NCBI RefSeq assembly: GCF_000808575.1
Contig: NZ_JWLW01000056.1
Span: forward strand, 1 to 64,000
Origin: Alteromonas marina
Lineage (GTDB): Bacteria; Pseudomonadota; Gammaproteobacteria; Enterobacterales; Alteromonadaceae
Direction: 5' to 3'
Length of the DNA: 64,000 nucleotides
Shown: positions 9,932 through 19,928 of the stretch, one piece after another
Position numbering within the stretch: the first letter of the stretch is position 1
How the letters are laid out: each line of letters begins with the position of its first letter
Program-made: the position numbers and the translations under genes
Notes under the pieces: model-generated
Database searches by the model: none
Told to the model about the DNA's origin: nothing
What the model saw: only the letters and a program-made list of their open reading frames with translations

Positions 9932-12697
9932 TTAATCCCAATCATCATCAGTGTTTGAGGTTAGCGTTACTGCATTGTCATAGAACATGAGCAGTTTCTC
10001 GTCTTCTTGAAGTACAGCAGCTGGAATTTTCGCTGAAATGTCTAAAATGGTTTGCAAGTCTTGGTTTTCCCAACAGTGGTTAAAGCCAGCTCGCAACGCC
10101 TCCGCTCTTGGCTGTTTAATTTTTTTCTTTTCTGCTTTGTATACTTCGAACTCACGCAACAAGGCACGCAAACGAACTTTCTCTAAGTCTCCAGCTTTAT
10201 TAGGGTCAGGCACATACCAGCGGTCTTTAGCTTTAGCGACTAGTGCAGGGTCATCTTTAGCTAGTCCACGCATATCTTTGAAGTTAGTAGAAAGATAGGT
10301 GTGGATTTGGTTAGGAACTTCCTCTTTTCCATCGTACTTAATGAAGTTCTGCTCAAGTAAAGTTGATAGCTCTAGCTGAAGCTCATTTTTTTTCCACCCC
10401 GAAAGCTCATTAATGAAAAGAGGATGAATATCAGAGTATGTTTTTGGTTTATTGCTTAATTCAAACCTCAACCACTCAATAGCCGAAGCCTCGTCATCAA
10501 CAAAAATTGAAAGCTGTTTTATGCTTGATGAGCGTGCTCTAGCTTTATCATACTCACTGACTTGATGTTGGAGAAAGAACATTCCATCACGTTCTGCAAA
10601 TTTGTTTTTTAATCCAATTTGGAACTGAGCTGATGAAATTGGCACTGGGTGGTTATGCCTTACAAAATAAGAAACAACTTGATCATATAATATTCTAGGG
10701 TCTCTTTCTGGTATTGGTATAATTTCATTGTCGCTCATTTTAACAACGGATAAAAATTCCAAATGTGCACTAATGAAATCCCATACTCCTTCCACATTTA
10801 CGGAATTAGAGTTTACGTTACTTTCTAATGATTTAATTGGCTTATAAGCAGATATAACTAAGTCTTGTTTAACCGCTGTTGAAGTCGTTACAGCTTTAAA
10901 ACTACCTTGCCTTTTGTCCAGAGCTGAAATATTCGCAACGATGAAGCCTGCTTCAGTAATTGCAGATTGAATACTATTCCAAACGGTAGCTTTTGTATTT
11001 GAAAATTCTACTGTCAGCCATTTTCCTGGTTTCAATACCCTAAATAGCTCACAAAAAGAAGCTTTCATAAGAAGCCGATAGTCATCAATGGATTTCTTTT
11101 GATGTTTATTTTCAATAGCTTCTTGTTTATTGTTTGTTTCAACTTTTAGCCAACCTTCCCAAATGCAATTCAATTCAGAGTAGTTAATATTTGCTCCGAA
11201 TGGCGGGTCAATGAAAGCATAGTCTATAGATGAATCTGCAATACTTGATAGGCAGGTTGCAGAGCTAACTCCTTGAAGTCGAGAATAGCCTTTTAAATCG
11301 ATATCATGTACGGACCTTTTAACGTGTTCAGATAAAACTTTTAAAACAGGTATTTCTTTTATAAGACTAGGTATATATAAAGTTCCATTCATCGGCCCTC
11401 CACCAGCACCTAGTTTTCCTCCTTGAGATCTGAATCGATATAACTTACTCAAAACCATTGACGATGACGATAGAAATCGTAGCAAAGCCCTGTTTTTAGT
11501 CATTTGTTTAAACTGAGCCAAGAAGAAGAGCGCTCTTTTAAAATAGAATTCATCTACCCTTTCAATACCATGAGATGTTTTAGGTTGTTGAGTATTTATT
11601 CCTTCAGGTATTAGGACTTTAGGAAAATCTAAACCGATAAGTAAGTCGTCAGCTTTCCTGATATTTTCAATATCAATTCTATCCGGAGCTTTTGTATACG
11701 CTTTACCTTTGTATTTGTAATGAATTAACGATGGGCATAATTCAGTTCTCTCAACGACTTCCCCTACAACATGATCAAAATATGAAGTTTTCTTCCTTTT
11801 TAAATTGGACTTTTTTAAGTCAGCTCCACAAGAACTGCATTGAAATTTGTCGCGCACACCATAGGTGTCTTTACAAACAGCGCTATCCCAAAAATTAACG
11901 TCTTTATGACAATGTTCGCATTCAAAAACGTCACTCCATACTGTGTAATTAATCTCCGCAGAATCCCCGTTAACATGTCTAGTAGTATATAAAAAGCCAT
12001 ACTTTTTTTTAAGGAACGTTATTATTTGATTTGCTTCAATTTTATCCTTTAACGAGATTGAAGAATTATAGCTATTGGATATGTGAGCTGCTGCTGGCGA
12101 TATGTCAGATAACACTGAATATCTTAATCCCGCTTTAGAGACAATATTTCCATTCTCATAAATGTCGTCATTTATAACGGTGTAGCCCATATCTTTTATT
12201 ATGCTTTTACTATTACACTTTTGGGCTGCAACACCAGTCATCCCTGACCCACAAAAACAATCTAAAACGACATCACCCGGGTTTGTGTAATGAAGTATAT
12301 ATCGCATGATCGCTTTATAAGGTACTTTGGTGTGATAAGAGTGAGCGTTGTATATAGGGTCGTTTTTTCCTTCACTAACGTCAGCAGCAAATGGTTCGCG
12401 ATGATAATCTTCATCTGATATTTCCTTTTGGCTTTCCCACAACGAAATAAATTCATTTAACCAAGGGTTTGGGCAAGCCGTATAAAAAGGTGGATCAGAT
12501 AGTTCCAAAATTGCTTCGTCTGTTCCGATAGGAAAACCTTCAATTTTCCTAAATTCAGGATCTTTTAGTTTTTCGGCTAATAGCTTTGTGAAGTGTACTC
12601 TTCGAGCTTCATCATTTTCAAACGTTAACCCTAGGCATTCAACGGGGCCAGAATTTGTCTCAGTGCTCTCATTTTCTAAGAGTGAATTTTGTTCCAT
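9932..12697 (-). CDS. pglXI: PglXI, adenine-specific DNA methyltransferase, copy 2, BREX type 3
   Basis: A 921-residue paralogue of the downstream gene. It has DPPFYTACPNP near residue 69, AdoMet motif FCGSGMTG near 150, paired CxxC motifs (CEHC near 262, CSSC near 289) and DPPFGAN near 499. The last 190 residues match copy 1 almost exactly and about 90% of bases agree at the 3' ends (9,932-10,150 against 7,118-7,335, by eye). Between the AdoMet motif and about residue 725 the two copies differ heavily outside the catalytic motifs. It starts 46 bases after brxC. This central diversity is what is expected if the middle holds target recognition, but recognition regions have not been mapped here. 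Confidence 0.92.
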   Translation of the reverse strand: MEQNSLLENESTETNSGPVECLGLTFENDEARRVHFTKLLAEKLKDPEFRKIEGFPIGTDEAILELSDPPFYTACPNPWLNEFISLWESQKEISDEDYHREPFAADVSEGKNDPIYNAHSYHTKVPYKAIMRYILHYTNPGDVVLDCFCGSGMTGVAAQKCNSKSIIKDMGYTVINDDIYENGNIVSKAGLRYSVLSDISPAAAHISNSYNSSISLKDKIEANQIITFLKKKYGFLYTTRHVNGDSAEINYTVWSDVFECEHCHKDVNFWDSAVCKDTYGVRDKFQCSSCGADLKKSNLKRKKTSYFDHVVGEVVERTELCPSLIHYKYKGKAYTKAPDRIDIENIRKADDLLIGLDFPKVLIPEGINTQQPKTSHGIERVDEFYFKRALFFLAQFKQMTKNRALLRFLSSSSMVLSKLYRFRSQGGKLGAGGGPMNGTLYIPSLIKEIPVLKVLSEHVKRSVHDIDLKGYSRLQGVSSATCLSSIADSSIDYAFIDPPFGANINYSELNCIWEGWLKVETNNKQEAIENKHQKKSIDDYRLLMKASFCELFRVLKPGKWLTVEFSNTKATVWNSIQSAITEAGFIVANISALDKRQGSFKAVTTSTAVKQDLVISAYKPIKSLESNVNSNSVNVEGVWDFISAHLEFLSVVKMSDNEIIPIPERDPRILYDQVVSYFVRHNHPVPISSAQFQIGLKNKFAERDGMFFLQHQVSEYDKARARSSSIKQLSIFVDDEASAIEWLRFELSNKPKTYSDIHPLFINELSGWKKNELQLELSTLLEQNFIKYDGKEEVPNQIHTYLSTNFKDMRGLAKDDPALVAKAKDRWYVPDPNKAGDLEKVRLRALLREFEVYKAEKKKIKQPRAEALRAGFNHCWENQDLQTILDISAKIPAAVLQEDEKLLMFYDNAVTLTSNTDDDWD

Positions 12698-12743
12698 TAC
12701 TTTTACCTTAATGGCGAGTTATATACTCGCCATTCTCAAATTT

Positions 12744-15700
12744 CTATTGAATTACGATGCGTACTTTATCGCTGTTTTGGCCTTTTGTTCTTTCTGCAAC
12801 TAAACGCTCAAAACGTACTTTGATTTCTTCAATACTTTGCGGAGTGCCTTTGCCTAAGCTGCTGACAAGATCATCAGAGCTAATGGTTACTTTCACTAAG
12901 CCTTCTAAAACTTTGTTTACTTCAGTAACAAAATCGTTTGATACAGGGTCAGGTAACACTCCACTTGCAATAAAGGCTTCAATTTCAGCTTTTTGCTCTA
13001 TGTGGACCAGGCTAAGGTCGATGAATGGGTCATCAAGATTTGATTTTAAGTTTGACGTCCACTCGGTAAGCATTGCATCCAATTGGTCATCCAACCTAGT
13101 TAAACGACTTGAAGCAGGCGCTAATGTGCCTTCTGTTCTCGGTGAAAATGCTACTGGCGAAGGGTTAATTGCCAGCTGTTTGCTATCAATATTTGCAGCC
13201 GGTTGTAATTTTGCCCATTCTCCACGCCATTCTTTAATTTGAGCGCCAGGTAATAAGCTAATCCCGCATAACAAATCGAGTGTTTTTAGGCGCTCATCAT
13301 TAATTAAGTCGCCTTTTATTTTGTCTTCAGCCAGTGTTAGGTGAGAGCGTTGATAAAGTTCTATAAAGCGTGAAATGTAGGTTTTTTTAACTTGTTCGAG
13401 TTGGTGCATCATCGTATGTTTAAATTCACTCGACAAACGCTGTTCTTTATCTGCAATACCAGTTCGTAACTCTTGTTTGCAGTTTGCAACTGACTCTTGC
13501 CAGTCATCATTTTCGCTAAGCACCAACTGTGCTTGATTAAGGTAGTTGGCTATGTCAGTAAACTCGTTAACGATCGACTCTAATTGTTTAAAGTTGTGCC
13601 ATTCTTGCAAGTTCTCATGTTGCGCATTAATGGTTTCACTTGATGCTTTTAAGTTTTTAAGTTTACCTGGCGTGTTGAATCGCTGCATTTCTTCTAAGAA
13701 AACTTTTGCCGAAGAGAGCTTCTCAACCAATATGGTTGCTTCAGCATCTTCTAGCACATGTTGGCCCCAAAGCTGCAATCGGCCTTTAACAGTTTGGATA
13801 TCTAGAACAAGATCTTTTACTTTGTCCTCTATTTTATCAACCATCTCCCTGACAATACTGTCATCGCCTTGTTGAATTGATATTGCCAATCCTTCGTTCA
13901 TCCCCAACAAGTTAAGTAATGATTTTATTGCGCTCGTATTGAAGTCTTTAGGTGCTTGGATATGCTTAAAGTTAATTAAATCATCAAAATCTGTTGACTT
14001 AAACGACTCAGCATTACTTGCTGAGATAGTATTTCCAACAACTGCTAACTCCAACTCACCTGAATAGACGAGTGCAGCTAGAACAACTAGTAGCCACTCT
14101 TGCTCTAAGCGGTATGTTTTAGGTTTGAAGTAAAGATTAGCGTTTACTTGTTCAAGTAATTCCGAACTATTAACTACTTGTCCGTGTCCTTTAGCTTTTA
14201 AAATTTCAAGTACGGTGCTTGAAAAGCGAGACTTAGTGGCTGACAATTTATCGCCATCTAAAAGTTCTAGTGCATCTAAGACAGCGGTTGCACGTTTGGT
14301 TGCCGAACCACCTGCTAGATGATTTAGCACATCTTTTGCTGCACTTTGCATGGTATCGCCGGTGATCCACTGGCTAAACTTAGGATACTCTGGCGCTAAC
14401 GATTCGAAGTAGCCACCAAGCACGTAGCTTGCTACAGCTTCAAAAATATCTTTAACATTGCCATGTTCACTGGCTGAAATACCCGTTATATCGCGTACTG
14501 ATGTACCTTTTAGCCAATCCATGATGGGCTTTGATTGGCCGTTGTACCTTACCTCGTAAGCATCAGCAATATGGTTTCGGATCCACTTTTGCATTTCTCT
14601 GAGGTATTCATCCGCTTTAAGCTTGTAGGTTTGCTTTTCATTACCAGTAGCATGACCTCTAAGCTCAACTGATGCAGCATAGTACTTTAGGTATCGATTG
14701 AATTCTTCATTTCTGTTTTTCAGCACAAATAGAACTTCATCATCTCTGATGTGCTCTTTTTTCAGCTTCGGCGCATCTTCGGGCTGAATGAAGTACATGT
14801 AGTAATCACGTTGTGGCTTAGCCGTTTCACGCTCATTTGGTGAGCCTAAAAATAACCAGCCTTGTCTATTCACATTGCGATCAATCCATTTAAGCTCATG
14901 TTGCCACATTTTATGTAATTGCTGAGTATCTGACTGCTCAAGGATTTCAAGCATAGCTGCACGATAAGCATCATTAACGTTGTCGCTTGCTAATGTTGCT
15001 GCCTTGTTTTCAATTTTGGCATCGAAATCAACAGTACGCTTTAAGTCGATGTAAAATTGGTCATTAGCCCTATTTCGAGCGAAAAACTGTCCATTCACCG
15101 TTTTTCTGACTTTGCCGAGTACAGTGACAATGTGCGTTTCTAAGTTTTTATGTTTGTCACCGGGTAGTGCGTCGATGTTTTTTATAAATAAACATAATGA
15201 ATCACGTAATTCAGCCGCGGTGGCGCCCATTTCATTGTAAATGTCCCCCACAGCCATTCTATGAATGGCTAAAGCTGCCACCAAACGTTTGGCAAAATCT
15301 TTTTCACCCGCTGTAGGATATGCTTGTTCAATTCGCTCAACGAGTGTTTCACCTGTTTCGATAACTTGGCCTACTTCTGGATTGGTTTTCATACTTGGCT
15401 CTGAACTAAGTTCATTCCAATAAGTGTCATATGAAAAAATGCCTGGCTGTTCTTCTGGCACTTCCGTTGGCATCAACTTTTCCATGTAGTTTGAGAGGCT
15501 TCGCAGGACTTGACGCTGTTCAAGGCCTGCAATACGAACTCGTTCAAATGTGTTGATATAGTCAGGGTGTACAGGGAACATGTGAACAAACTCATCTAAT
15601 CGTTCGTTCATTTTTTCGTAGTATGGTGTGAATTTTTGTAAGTAGTTTCTGATCCACTCTTGCTGTTGTGCTGATTTCTTTAACAAACGCTCAGCTACAA

Positions 15701-16466
15701 CAAACTTAATATCTTCACGTGCAATTACAACTTCAACCGCTCGGTCAGTGATGCGCTTTATTTCTTTAGATATAAAGCTAAGCCTTGGATCTGCAAATAT
15801 AGCTTCCTGCACACCAGCGATAAACCGGAAGCGTGTTCCTTCAATAACTTCACCAAGTACTCGCAACATCGCCATATCAAGCGGGAGTTGTTGGTTGTTT
15901 CTAGAGCGGAAATAATCAAGGATTTCGTCGCAAATTAATAATAAACCATGATCTGGATACTTATTATTAAACTCAGCCATCATTTCTTCGATGTACTGTT
16001 TGTGGTTTGATGTTATCTGCTCCATCGGCGGAAATTCGTAATCAATACCAATTTCCTTTAAACCTTGGGTCAATTGGGAAGTAATGATGTCAGTAAGATC
16101 CATTTTACTTGAACCAATCTCGAAACGGATAACTTTGAACTTGCCAGCAATTTGCTCAGCACAGCGCTTAACGTCTTCGTTTGTTATCTTTTCAACAAGG
16201 TCTGGAAACTCGGCGAGTGCGGCAATAACAGACATTAAGTGCGATTTACCTGAACCGTAGTTGCCTACTATCCATAAAGCTTTGTTATCAGCAAAATCGT
16301 TGTATTGAAGATGTTTGATAATGATGTCATTAAGCTTTGTCTTCATCTTTTCTGAAATTACGTAAGACGAAATGAGACTCTCTGCTTTCTTGTGATCGGC
16401 CGAGTCCTCTAGTTCGATAGTTGTTTTAACCGGCTCAAATTGGATTAATTCATTGTACTTCTTCAT
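12744..16466 (-). CDS. brxC: BrxC, large P-loop ATPase, BREX type 3
   Basis: A 1,240-residue ATPase. Walker A is VGNYGSGKSH near residue 70 and Walker B is LLLICDEILDYF near 178; the rest is long, helical and acidic with no other domain I recognise. BrxC/PglY proteins are essential in BREX and are thought to be AAA-type ATPases that assemble with PglX and PglZ. The start codon overlaps the brxF stop by four bases (ATGA). The protein is full length for the family, which is typically 1,100-1,300 residues, and both nucleotide-binding motifs are intact. Confidence 0.92.
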   Translation of the reverse strand: MKKYNELIQFEPVKTTIELEDSADHKKAESLISSYVISEKMKTKLNDIIIKHLQYNDFADNKALWIVGNYGSGKSHLMSVIAALAEFPDLVEKITNEDVKRCAEQIAGKFKVIRFEIGSSKMDLTDIITSQLTQGLKEIGIDYEFPPMEQITSNHKQYIEEMMAEFNNKYPDHGLLLICDEILDYFRSRNNQQLPLDMAMLRVLGEVIEGTRFRFIAGVQEAIFADPRLSFISKEIKRITDRAVEVVIAREDIKFVVAERLLKKSAQQQEWIRNYLQKFTPYYEKMNERLDEFVHMFPVHPDYINTFERVRIAGLEQRQVLRSLSNYMEKLMPTEVPEEQPGIFSYDTYWNELSSEPSMKTNPEVGQVIETGETLVERIEQAYPTAGEKDFAKRLVAALAIHRMAVGDIYNEMGATAAELRDSLCLFIKNIDALPGDKHKNLETHIVTVLGKVRKTVNGQFFARNRANDQFYIDLKRTVDFDAKIENKAATLASDNVNDAYRAAMLEILEQSDTQQLHKMWQHELKWIDRNVNRQGWLFLGSPNERETAKPQRDYYMYFIQPEDAPKLKKEHIRDDEVLFVLKNRNEEFNRYLKYYAASVELRGHATGNEKQTYKLKADEYLREMQKWIRNHIADAYEVRYNGQSKPIMDWLKGTSVRDITGISASEHGNVKDIFEAVASYVLGGYFESLAPEYPKFSQWITGDTMQSAAKDVLNHLAGGSATKRATAVLDALELLDGDKLSATKSRFSSTVLEILKAKGHGQVVNSSELLEQVNANLYFKPKTYRLEQEWLLVVLAALVYSGELELAVVGNTISASNAESFKSTDFDDLINFKHIQAPKDFNTSAIKSLLNLLGMNEGLAISIQQGDDSIVREMVDKIEDKVKDLVLDIQTVKGRLQLWGQHVLEDAEATILVEKLSSAKVFLEEMQRFNTPGKLKNLKASSETINAQHENLQEWHNFKQLESIVNEFTDIANYLNQAQLVLSENDDWQESVANCKQELRTGIADKEQRLSSEFKHTMMHQLEQVKKTYISRFIELYQRSHLTLAEDKIKGDLINDERLKTLDLLCGISLLPGAQIKEWRGEWAKLQPAANIDSKQLAINPSPVAFSPRTEGTLAPASSRLTRLDDQLDAMLTEWTSNLKSNLDDPFIDLSLVHIEQKAEIEAFIASGVLPDPVSNDFVTEVNKVLEGLVKVTISSDDLVSSLGKGTPQSIEEIKVRFERLVAERTKGQNSDKVRIVIQ

Positions 16467-16960
16467 TTTGTTACTCCATGTTCACAAGTGCTGATTACTT
16501 GAACGTCTTGAAATTCTGATAATTGGTAGCTGACATACTCAGGGTGCCCAGGTTTGGCATAGTACAAATTGCTGCAGTCCAATCCGCCAGGCCAAACTGC
16601 TACTACTGGCTTTTTTCTGCTTAATTGTTGAAGCAGCTTTACTGGGTTGATATTTAGCTCTCTAGCGAACAACAACTGAATTCTTTGTAGGTAACACATG
16701 TTGTCGCCAGCTAATACTATGGACTTAAGCGCACTTGCAACATTAGCCTCTCGCTCTCTTCTTGACATCGTTATAAGCCGTTCAGCAAGCAATTTTGAAG
16801 TGTTTAGAAAGAGGGCATCTGAAAAGAGAGTTGATAGTTGCTTCAGTTCACTGTCTTCTAAAATAAGAAAAATGAGACAGCTCGATTGCATTTCGCCAGA
16901 AGAAAGCGATTGTTGCAATACTGTAAAAATATCATCCATTTTTGTTTTTATAATTTTCAT
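16463..16960 (-). CDS. brxF: BrxF, first gene of the BREX type 3 operon
   Basis: A 165-residue protein at the head of the operon, where brxF sits in type 3 BREX. The C-terminal half has the family-like block LSRKKPVVAVWPGG followed by YYAKPGHPEYVSY (residues about 115-148), and the middle has IQLLFARELNINPVKLLQ. BrxF is described as a P-loop protein, yet no GxxGxGK[ST] is present: the position where it should lie, near residue 28, reads SSCLIFLILEDSELKQL. The ATG at 16,960 has an AAGGA ribosome binding site 5 bases upstream. Either nucleotide binding has been lost or this is a divergent branch. Confidence 0.8.
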   Translation of the reverse strand: MKIIKTKMDDIFTVLQQSLSSGEMQSSCLIFLILEDSELKQLSTLFSDALFLNTSKLLAERLITMSRREREANVASALKSIVLAGDNMCYLQRIQLLFARELNINPVKLLQQLSRKKPVVAVWPGGLDCSNLYYAKPGHPEYVSYQLSEFQDVQVISTCEHGVTK

Positions 16961-17255
16961 GAATTCCTTGTCATGTTTTAGGAAAATAAGGTGCTATAAC
17001 CAAATAAGTACCCACTTTTCAGTAAGACCTGCTCAACTTTACAGCTATGATAGCACAACCTTTTTCGGCTATATCAGCATGCCCCAAACTATACTTTAGT
17101 CTAACTCTTGCATTGTAAATTAGATATGAGATAAAGAGCAATCATGCGAGTGGAATATGATACTGGTTTAATTAACTTTAGCTAGAATAGTGAATTGCTC
17201 CAATCAAAGTTATTCTGCGCAGATTTATTACTTACAGATAGGGATATTTAGAAGA
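16961..17255. promoter_or_regulatory. divergent regulatory region between brxF and the helicase gene
   Basis: About 295 bases separate two genes reading outwards, so promoters for both the BREX operon and the helicase must lie here. An inverted pair GTGCTAT (16,992) and ATAGCAC (17,052) could be an operator half-site pair, but arms of 7 bases 50 bases apart are weak evidence. I cannot pick -35 and -10 boxes with confidence. Confidence 0.4.
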
Positions 17256-19928
17256 ATGGCTGACATCGATTTTTTACCACTTGCTGAAGACACACTTTCT
17301 ACGTTCTCAGAAATCACCGAAACCGCAACGAACAAATTAAAGAATGAAAACAATCAAGGAACCGATAGCTTTGCCAGTGGCAATACGCTTACCGGAAACG
17401 AAGCTTTTCTAAAACTAGCCAATATTCAAAAAAACAATCATGAACAGCTAGTCAAACTTAGTGATGAACCAGCAATAGCTCGTCTTGTTGTTGAAGACGA
17501 CAATAACAGTCAGCAAGTTATTTACATTGCCCGAAGCAGCAACTTAACACTTCCATCAGGTAAAAATTTTGCTAGTTATCGGTCTCCTATTGGACGCTTA
17601 GCCGAAGTCGCATTAGGCGACGAAGCTATTGTCAATCTAGATGGAAGAAGTCGAATATTTTATGTAATAGAGAAAACCAGTTTACGTCCTAAAAAGGAAT
17701 CAGTCGGTTGGGATTCAAGTCAAACTCAGTATCGCCATCATGACAAAGGCTCGTATTCCATAGAGTCATTGCGGGCTCTTATACGAGCAGATCGATCCGA
17801 GATTGCCGATGAACTGGATAAACTATTAGAGCAGGCAGAAATTCAAAGTGGTGTTTCTGCCGGCATTAGCCATCAAGTTCGAACGGCTATGGGATTGAGA
17901 GATCAGCCTATATTGGATCAATTTCAAGGGGAGATATTTCGACTCCCATTGAATAGCCAACTTATCATCCTTGGTCCTCCTGGTACCGGAAAAACAACCA
18001 CTCTTATTAAACGTCTAGGACAGAAGCTCGATATAGAGTCTCTAGATGCTGAGGAAAAGCGGCTTACTGAAACAACCAAAAATCAAGCCCCACACCAAAC
18101 TAGCTGGATAATGTTTACGCCTTCAGAGTTACTTAAACATTACTTGAAAGAGGCTTTCAGCCGTGAGCAGGTTCCAGCCTCAGACTCACATATTAGGACA
18201 TGGACCAGCTTTCGAAATGATATTGCTCGAAATACTCTAGGAATCTTGCGAACAGCGAATGGTGGCAAATTTACTTTAAAAAACGAGTTATCCAACCTTT
18301 CTCCTGCTGTGGTTGAAGATGCTAGCAGTTGGTATGAATCTTTTGAGAGCTTCCATGAACAACGATTAAAAAGCCAATTGAGAGACGGAGCGGCCATCGC
18401 CATTAGTGCTGCCCCCGAAAACGCGGTCACAGTGTTAGAAAACCTGAAACAACTCGGCAACCAAATTGAATCACGACAATTATTAGATGTGTACCGTGAC
18501 CTAGAAAACTTTGAAGGTGCTTTTAGATCAGCGTTGAGTGACTCTAAGATTGTTGCCGAAGATTTGTTAAAGAGGGAACGCAATCGACTATATAATAACG
18601 ATAAAGATGTATTTAAGAGATTAGCTAAACATCTAGAAGCTATTCAGCAAGAAAATGAACCAGATGAAGAAGAGTTTTTCGATGATGATGAGCAAGATGA
18701 GACATCTAATTTGAACAGCAATTCGATACAAGTTGCAGTGAATGCTTATCTATCAGCTCTACGAGCATTAGCAAGAACTAAATACCTTAAACGTAGTATG
18801 CCCAAAAAATCGCGTTCTTCATCAGTAATTCAGTTTCTTGATGCAAGCGTTCCTAGTAACGATATTTTGTTTGAGATAGGCAGACATATTAGCTTTCAAA
18901 ATGGGTTGCGCCGATTCATCAACAGTCACAAGCGCTACGTGACGGATATTACTACGAGCTATCGAGCTTTCAGAAAGGGTAGAGACATACTAAACGATTT
19001 TTATGTTTCCGAGTTAGTGAATACAACTCAATTATCTGGTCTTGAGCTGGATGGCATAATTCTCTTAATGCTCAGAAAATCAAGACAATTGATTGCGCAG
19101 AATTATGTGAGTAAATCGCTCGATGAACCTAAGTATTCTTATCTTGCGATTATTTCGAGTCTATTTAAAAATCAAATCATGGTAGACGAAGCAACTGACT
19201 TTTCGATGTTACAGCTTGCTTGTATGGAAAGTTTAACCTCTCTAAAGAGTAAATCATTTTTCGCATGTGGGGATTTCAATCAACGAATCACATCTTCCGG
19301 CATTCGCAATCAACAGCAACTTAGCTGGATTGCGTCTCACATTTCAGTAGAAACAATCCAGCTCGTTTATCGACAGAGCAAGACATTAAATACTTTTGCA
19401 CACGAGCTTCTAAAAATACAAGGTGGCGATTTAAATGCACTAGGTATAGTTCCAGAGGAGAGTAACCATATTGGTGTTAAACCAGTGCTATACGAAAATG
19501 CGCGAAATGGCGGGCCAGTAACATGGATCGCGGAGCGAATAATTGAAGTAGAACGAGCAGTGCAGCAATTGCCGACCATTGCTGTACTAGTTAACTCTGA
19601 AAAAGAAGTGAGGCCAATGGCCGAAAAATTAGCTAAATGTCTAGAAGAAATAAATCTTAGCGTAGTAGCTTGTGAAGAAGGAAAAGCACTTGGAGAAGGA
19701 ACTGACATTCGAGTGTTTGATATTCAACACATTAAAGGCCTTGAGTTTGAGGCCGTATTTTTCGCTGGTATCGATAAATTAGCTCAAGACAAGCCCGATC
19801 TTTTTGACCGCTACCTTTACGTTGGAGCCACACGTGCAGCAACCTATTTAGGTCTTGTCTGCGATGGACATTTACCAGCTTCTTTAGAGCCTCTTAGAGA
19901 GCGTTTCGATGCATATTGGAGAGTGTAG
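17256..19928 (+). CDS. UvrD/Rep-type superfamily 1 helicase, defence-island associated
   Basis: An 890-residue SF1A helicase. Motif I is LGPPGTGKTTT near residue 239, motif II is VDEATD near 643, motif III is GDFNQRI near 671, motif IV is VYRQS near 704, and motifs V and VI are HIKGLEFE near 826 and YVGATRA near 854. A very acidic stretch (residues about 468-485, rich in E and D) separates the Walker A region from motif II, and the first 230 residues match nothing I recognise. A GTG at 17,190 would add 22 residues that do not look coding, so the ATG is preferred. It diverges from the BREX operon. Defence is suggested by position only; it is not a standard BREX component. Confidence 0.85.
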   Translation: MADIDFLPLAEDTLSTFSEITETATNKLKNENNQGTDSFASGNTLTGNEAFLKLANIQKNNHEQLVKLSDEPAIARLVVEDDNNSQQVIYIARSSNLTLPSGKNFASYRSPIGRLAEVALGDEAIVNLDGRSRIFYVIEKTSLRPKKESVGWDSSQTQYRHHDKGSYSIESLRALIRADRSEIADELDKLLEQAEIQSGVSAGISHQVRTAMGLRDQPILDQFQGEIFRLPLNSQLIILGPPGTGKTTTLIKRLGQKLDIESLDAEEKRLTETTKNQAPHQTSWIMFTPSELLKHYLKEAFSREQVPASDSHIRTWTSFRNDIARNTLGILRTANGGKFTLKNELSNLSPAVVEDASSWYESFESFHEQRLKSQLRDGAAIAISAAPENAVTVLENLKQLGNQIESRQLLDVYRDLENFEGAFRSALSDSKIVAEDLLKRERNRLYNNDKDVFKRLAKHLEAIQQENEPDEEEFFDDDEQDETSNLNSNSIQVAVNAYLSALRALARTKYLKRSMPKKSRSSSVIQFLDASVPSNDILFEIGRHISFQNGLRRFINSHKRYVTDITTSYRAFRKGRDILNDFYVSELVNTTQLSGLELDGIILLMLRKSRQLIAQNYVSKSLDEPKYSYLAIISSLFKNQIMVDEATDFSMLQLACMESLTSLKSKSFFACGDFNQRITSSGIRNQQQLSWIASHISVETIQLVYRQSKTLNTFAHELLKIQGGDLNALGIVPEESNHIGVKPVLYENARNGGPVTWIAERIIEVERAVQQLPTIAVLVNSEKEVRPMAEKLAKCLEEINLSVVACEEGKALGEGTDIRVFDIQHIKGLEFEAVFFAGIDKLAQDKPDLFDRYLYVGATRAATYLGLVCDGHLPASLEPLRERFDAYWRV

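Noticed and set aside
7118..12697. Assembly duplication as the cause of the two methyltransferase genes
   Set aside because: The copies differ throughout the centre and by about a tenth of bases at the ends, so they are real paralogues and not a repeated contig.
12757..13242. 161-codon plus-strand frame inside brxC
   Set aside because: It is fully antisense to a well supported ATPase gene, has serine-rich noise composition and no ribosome binding site.
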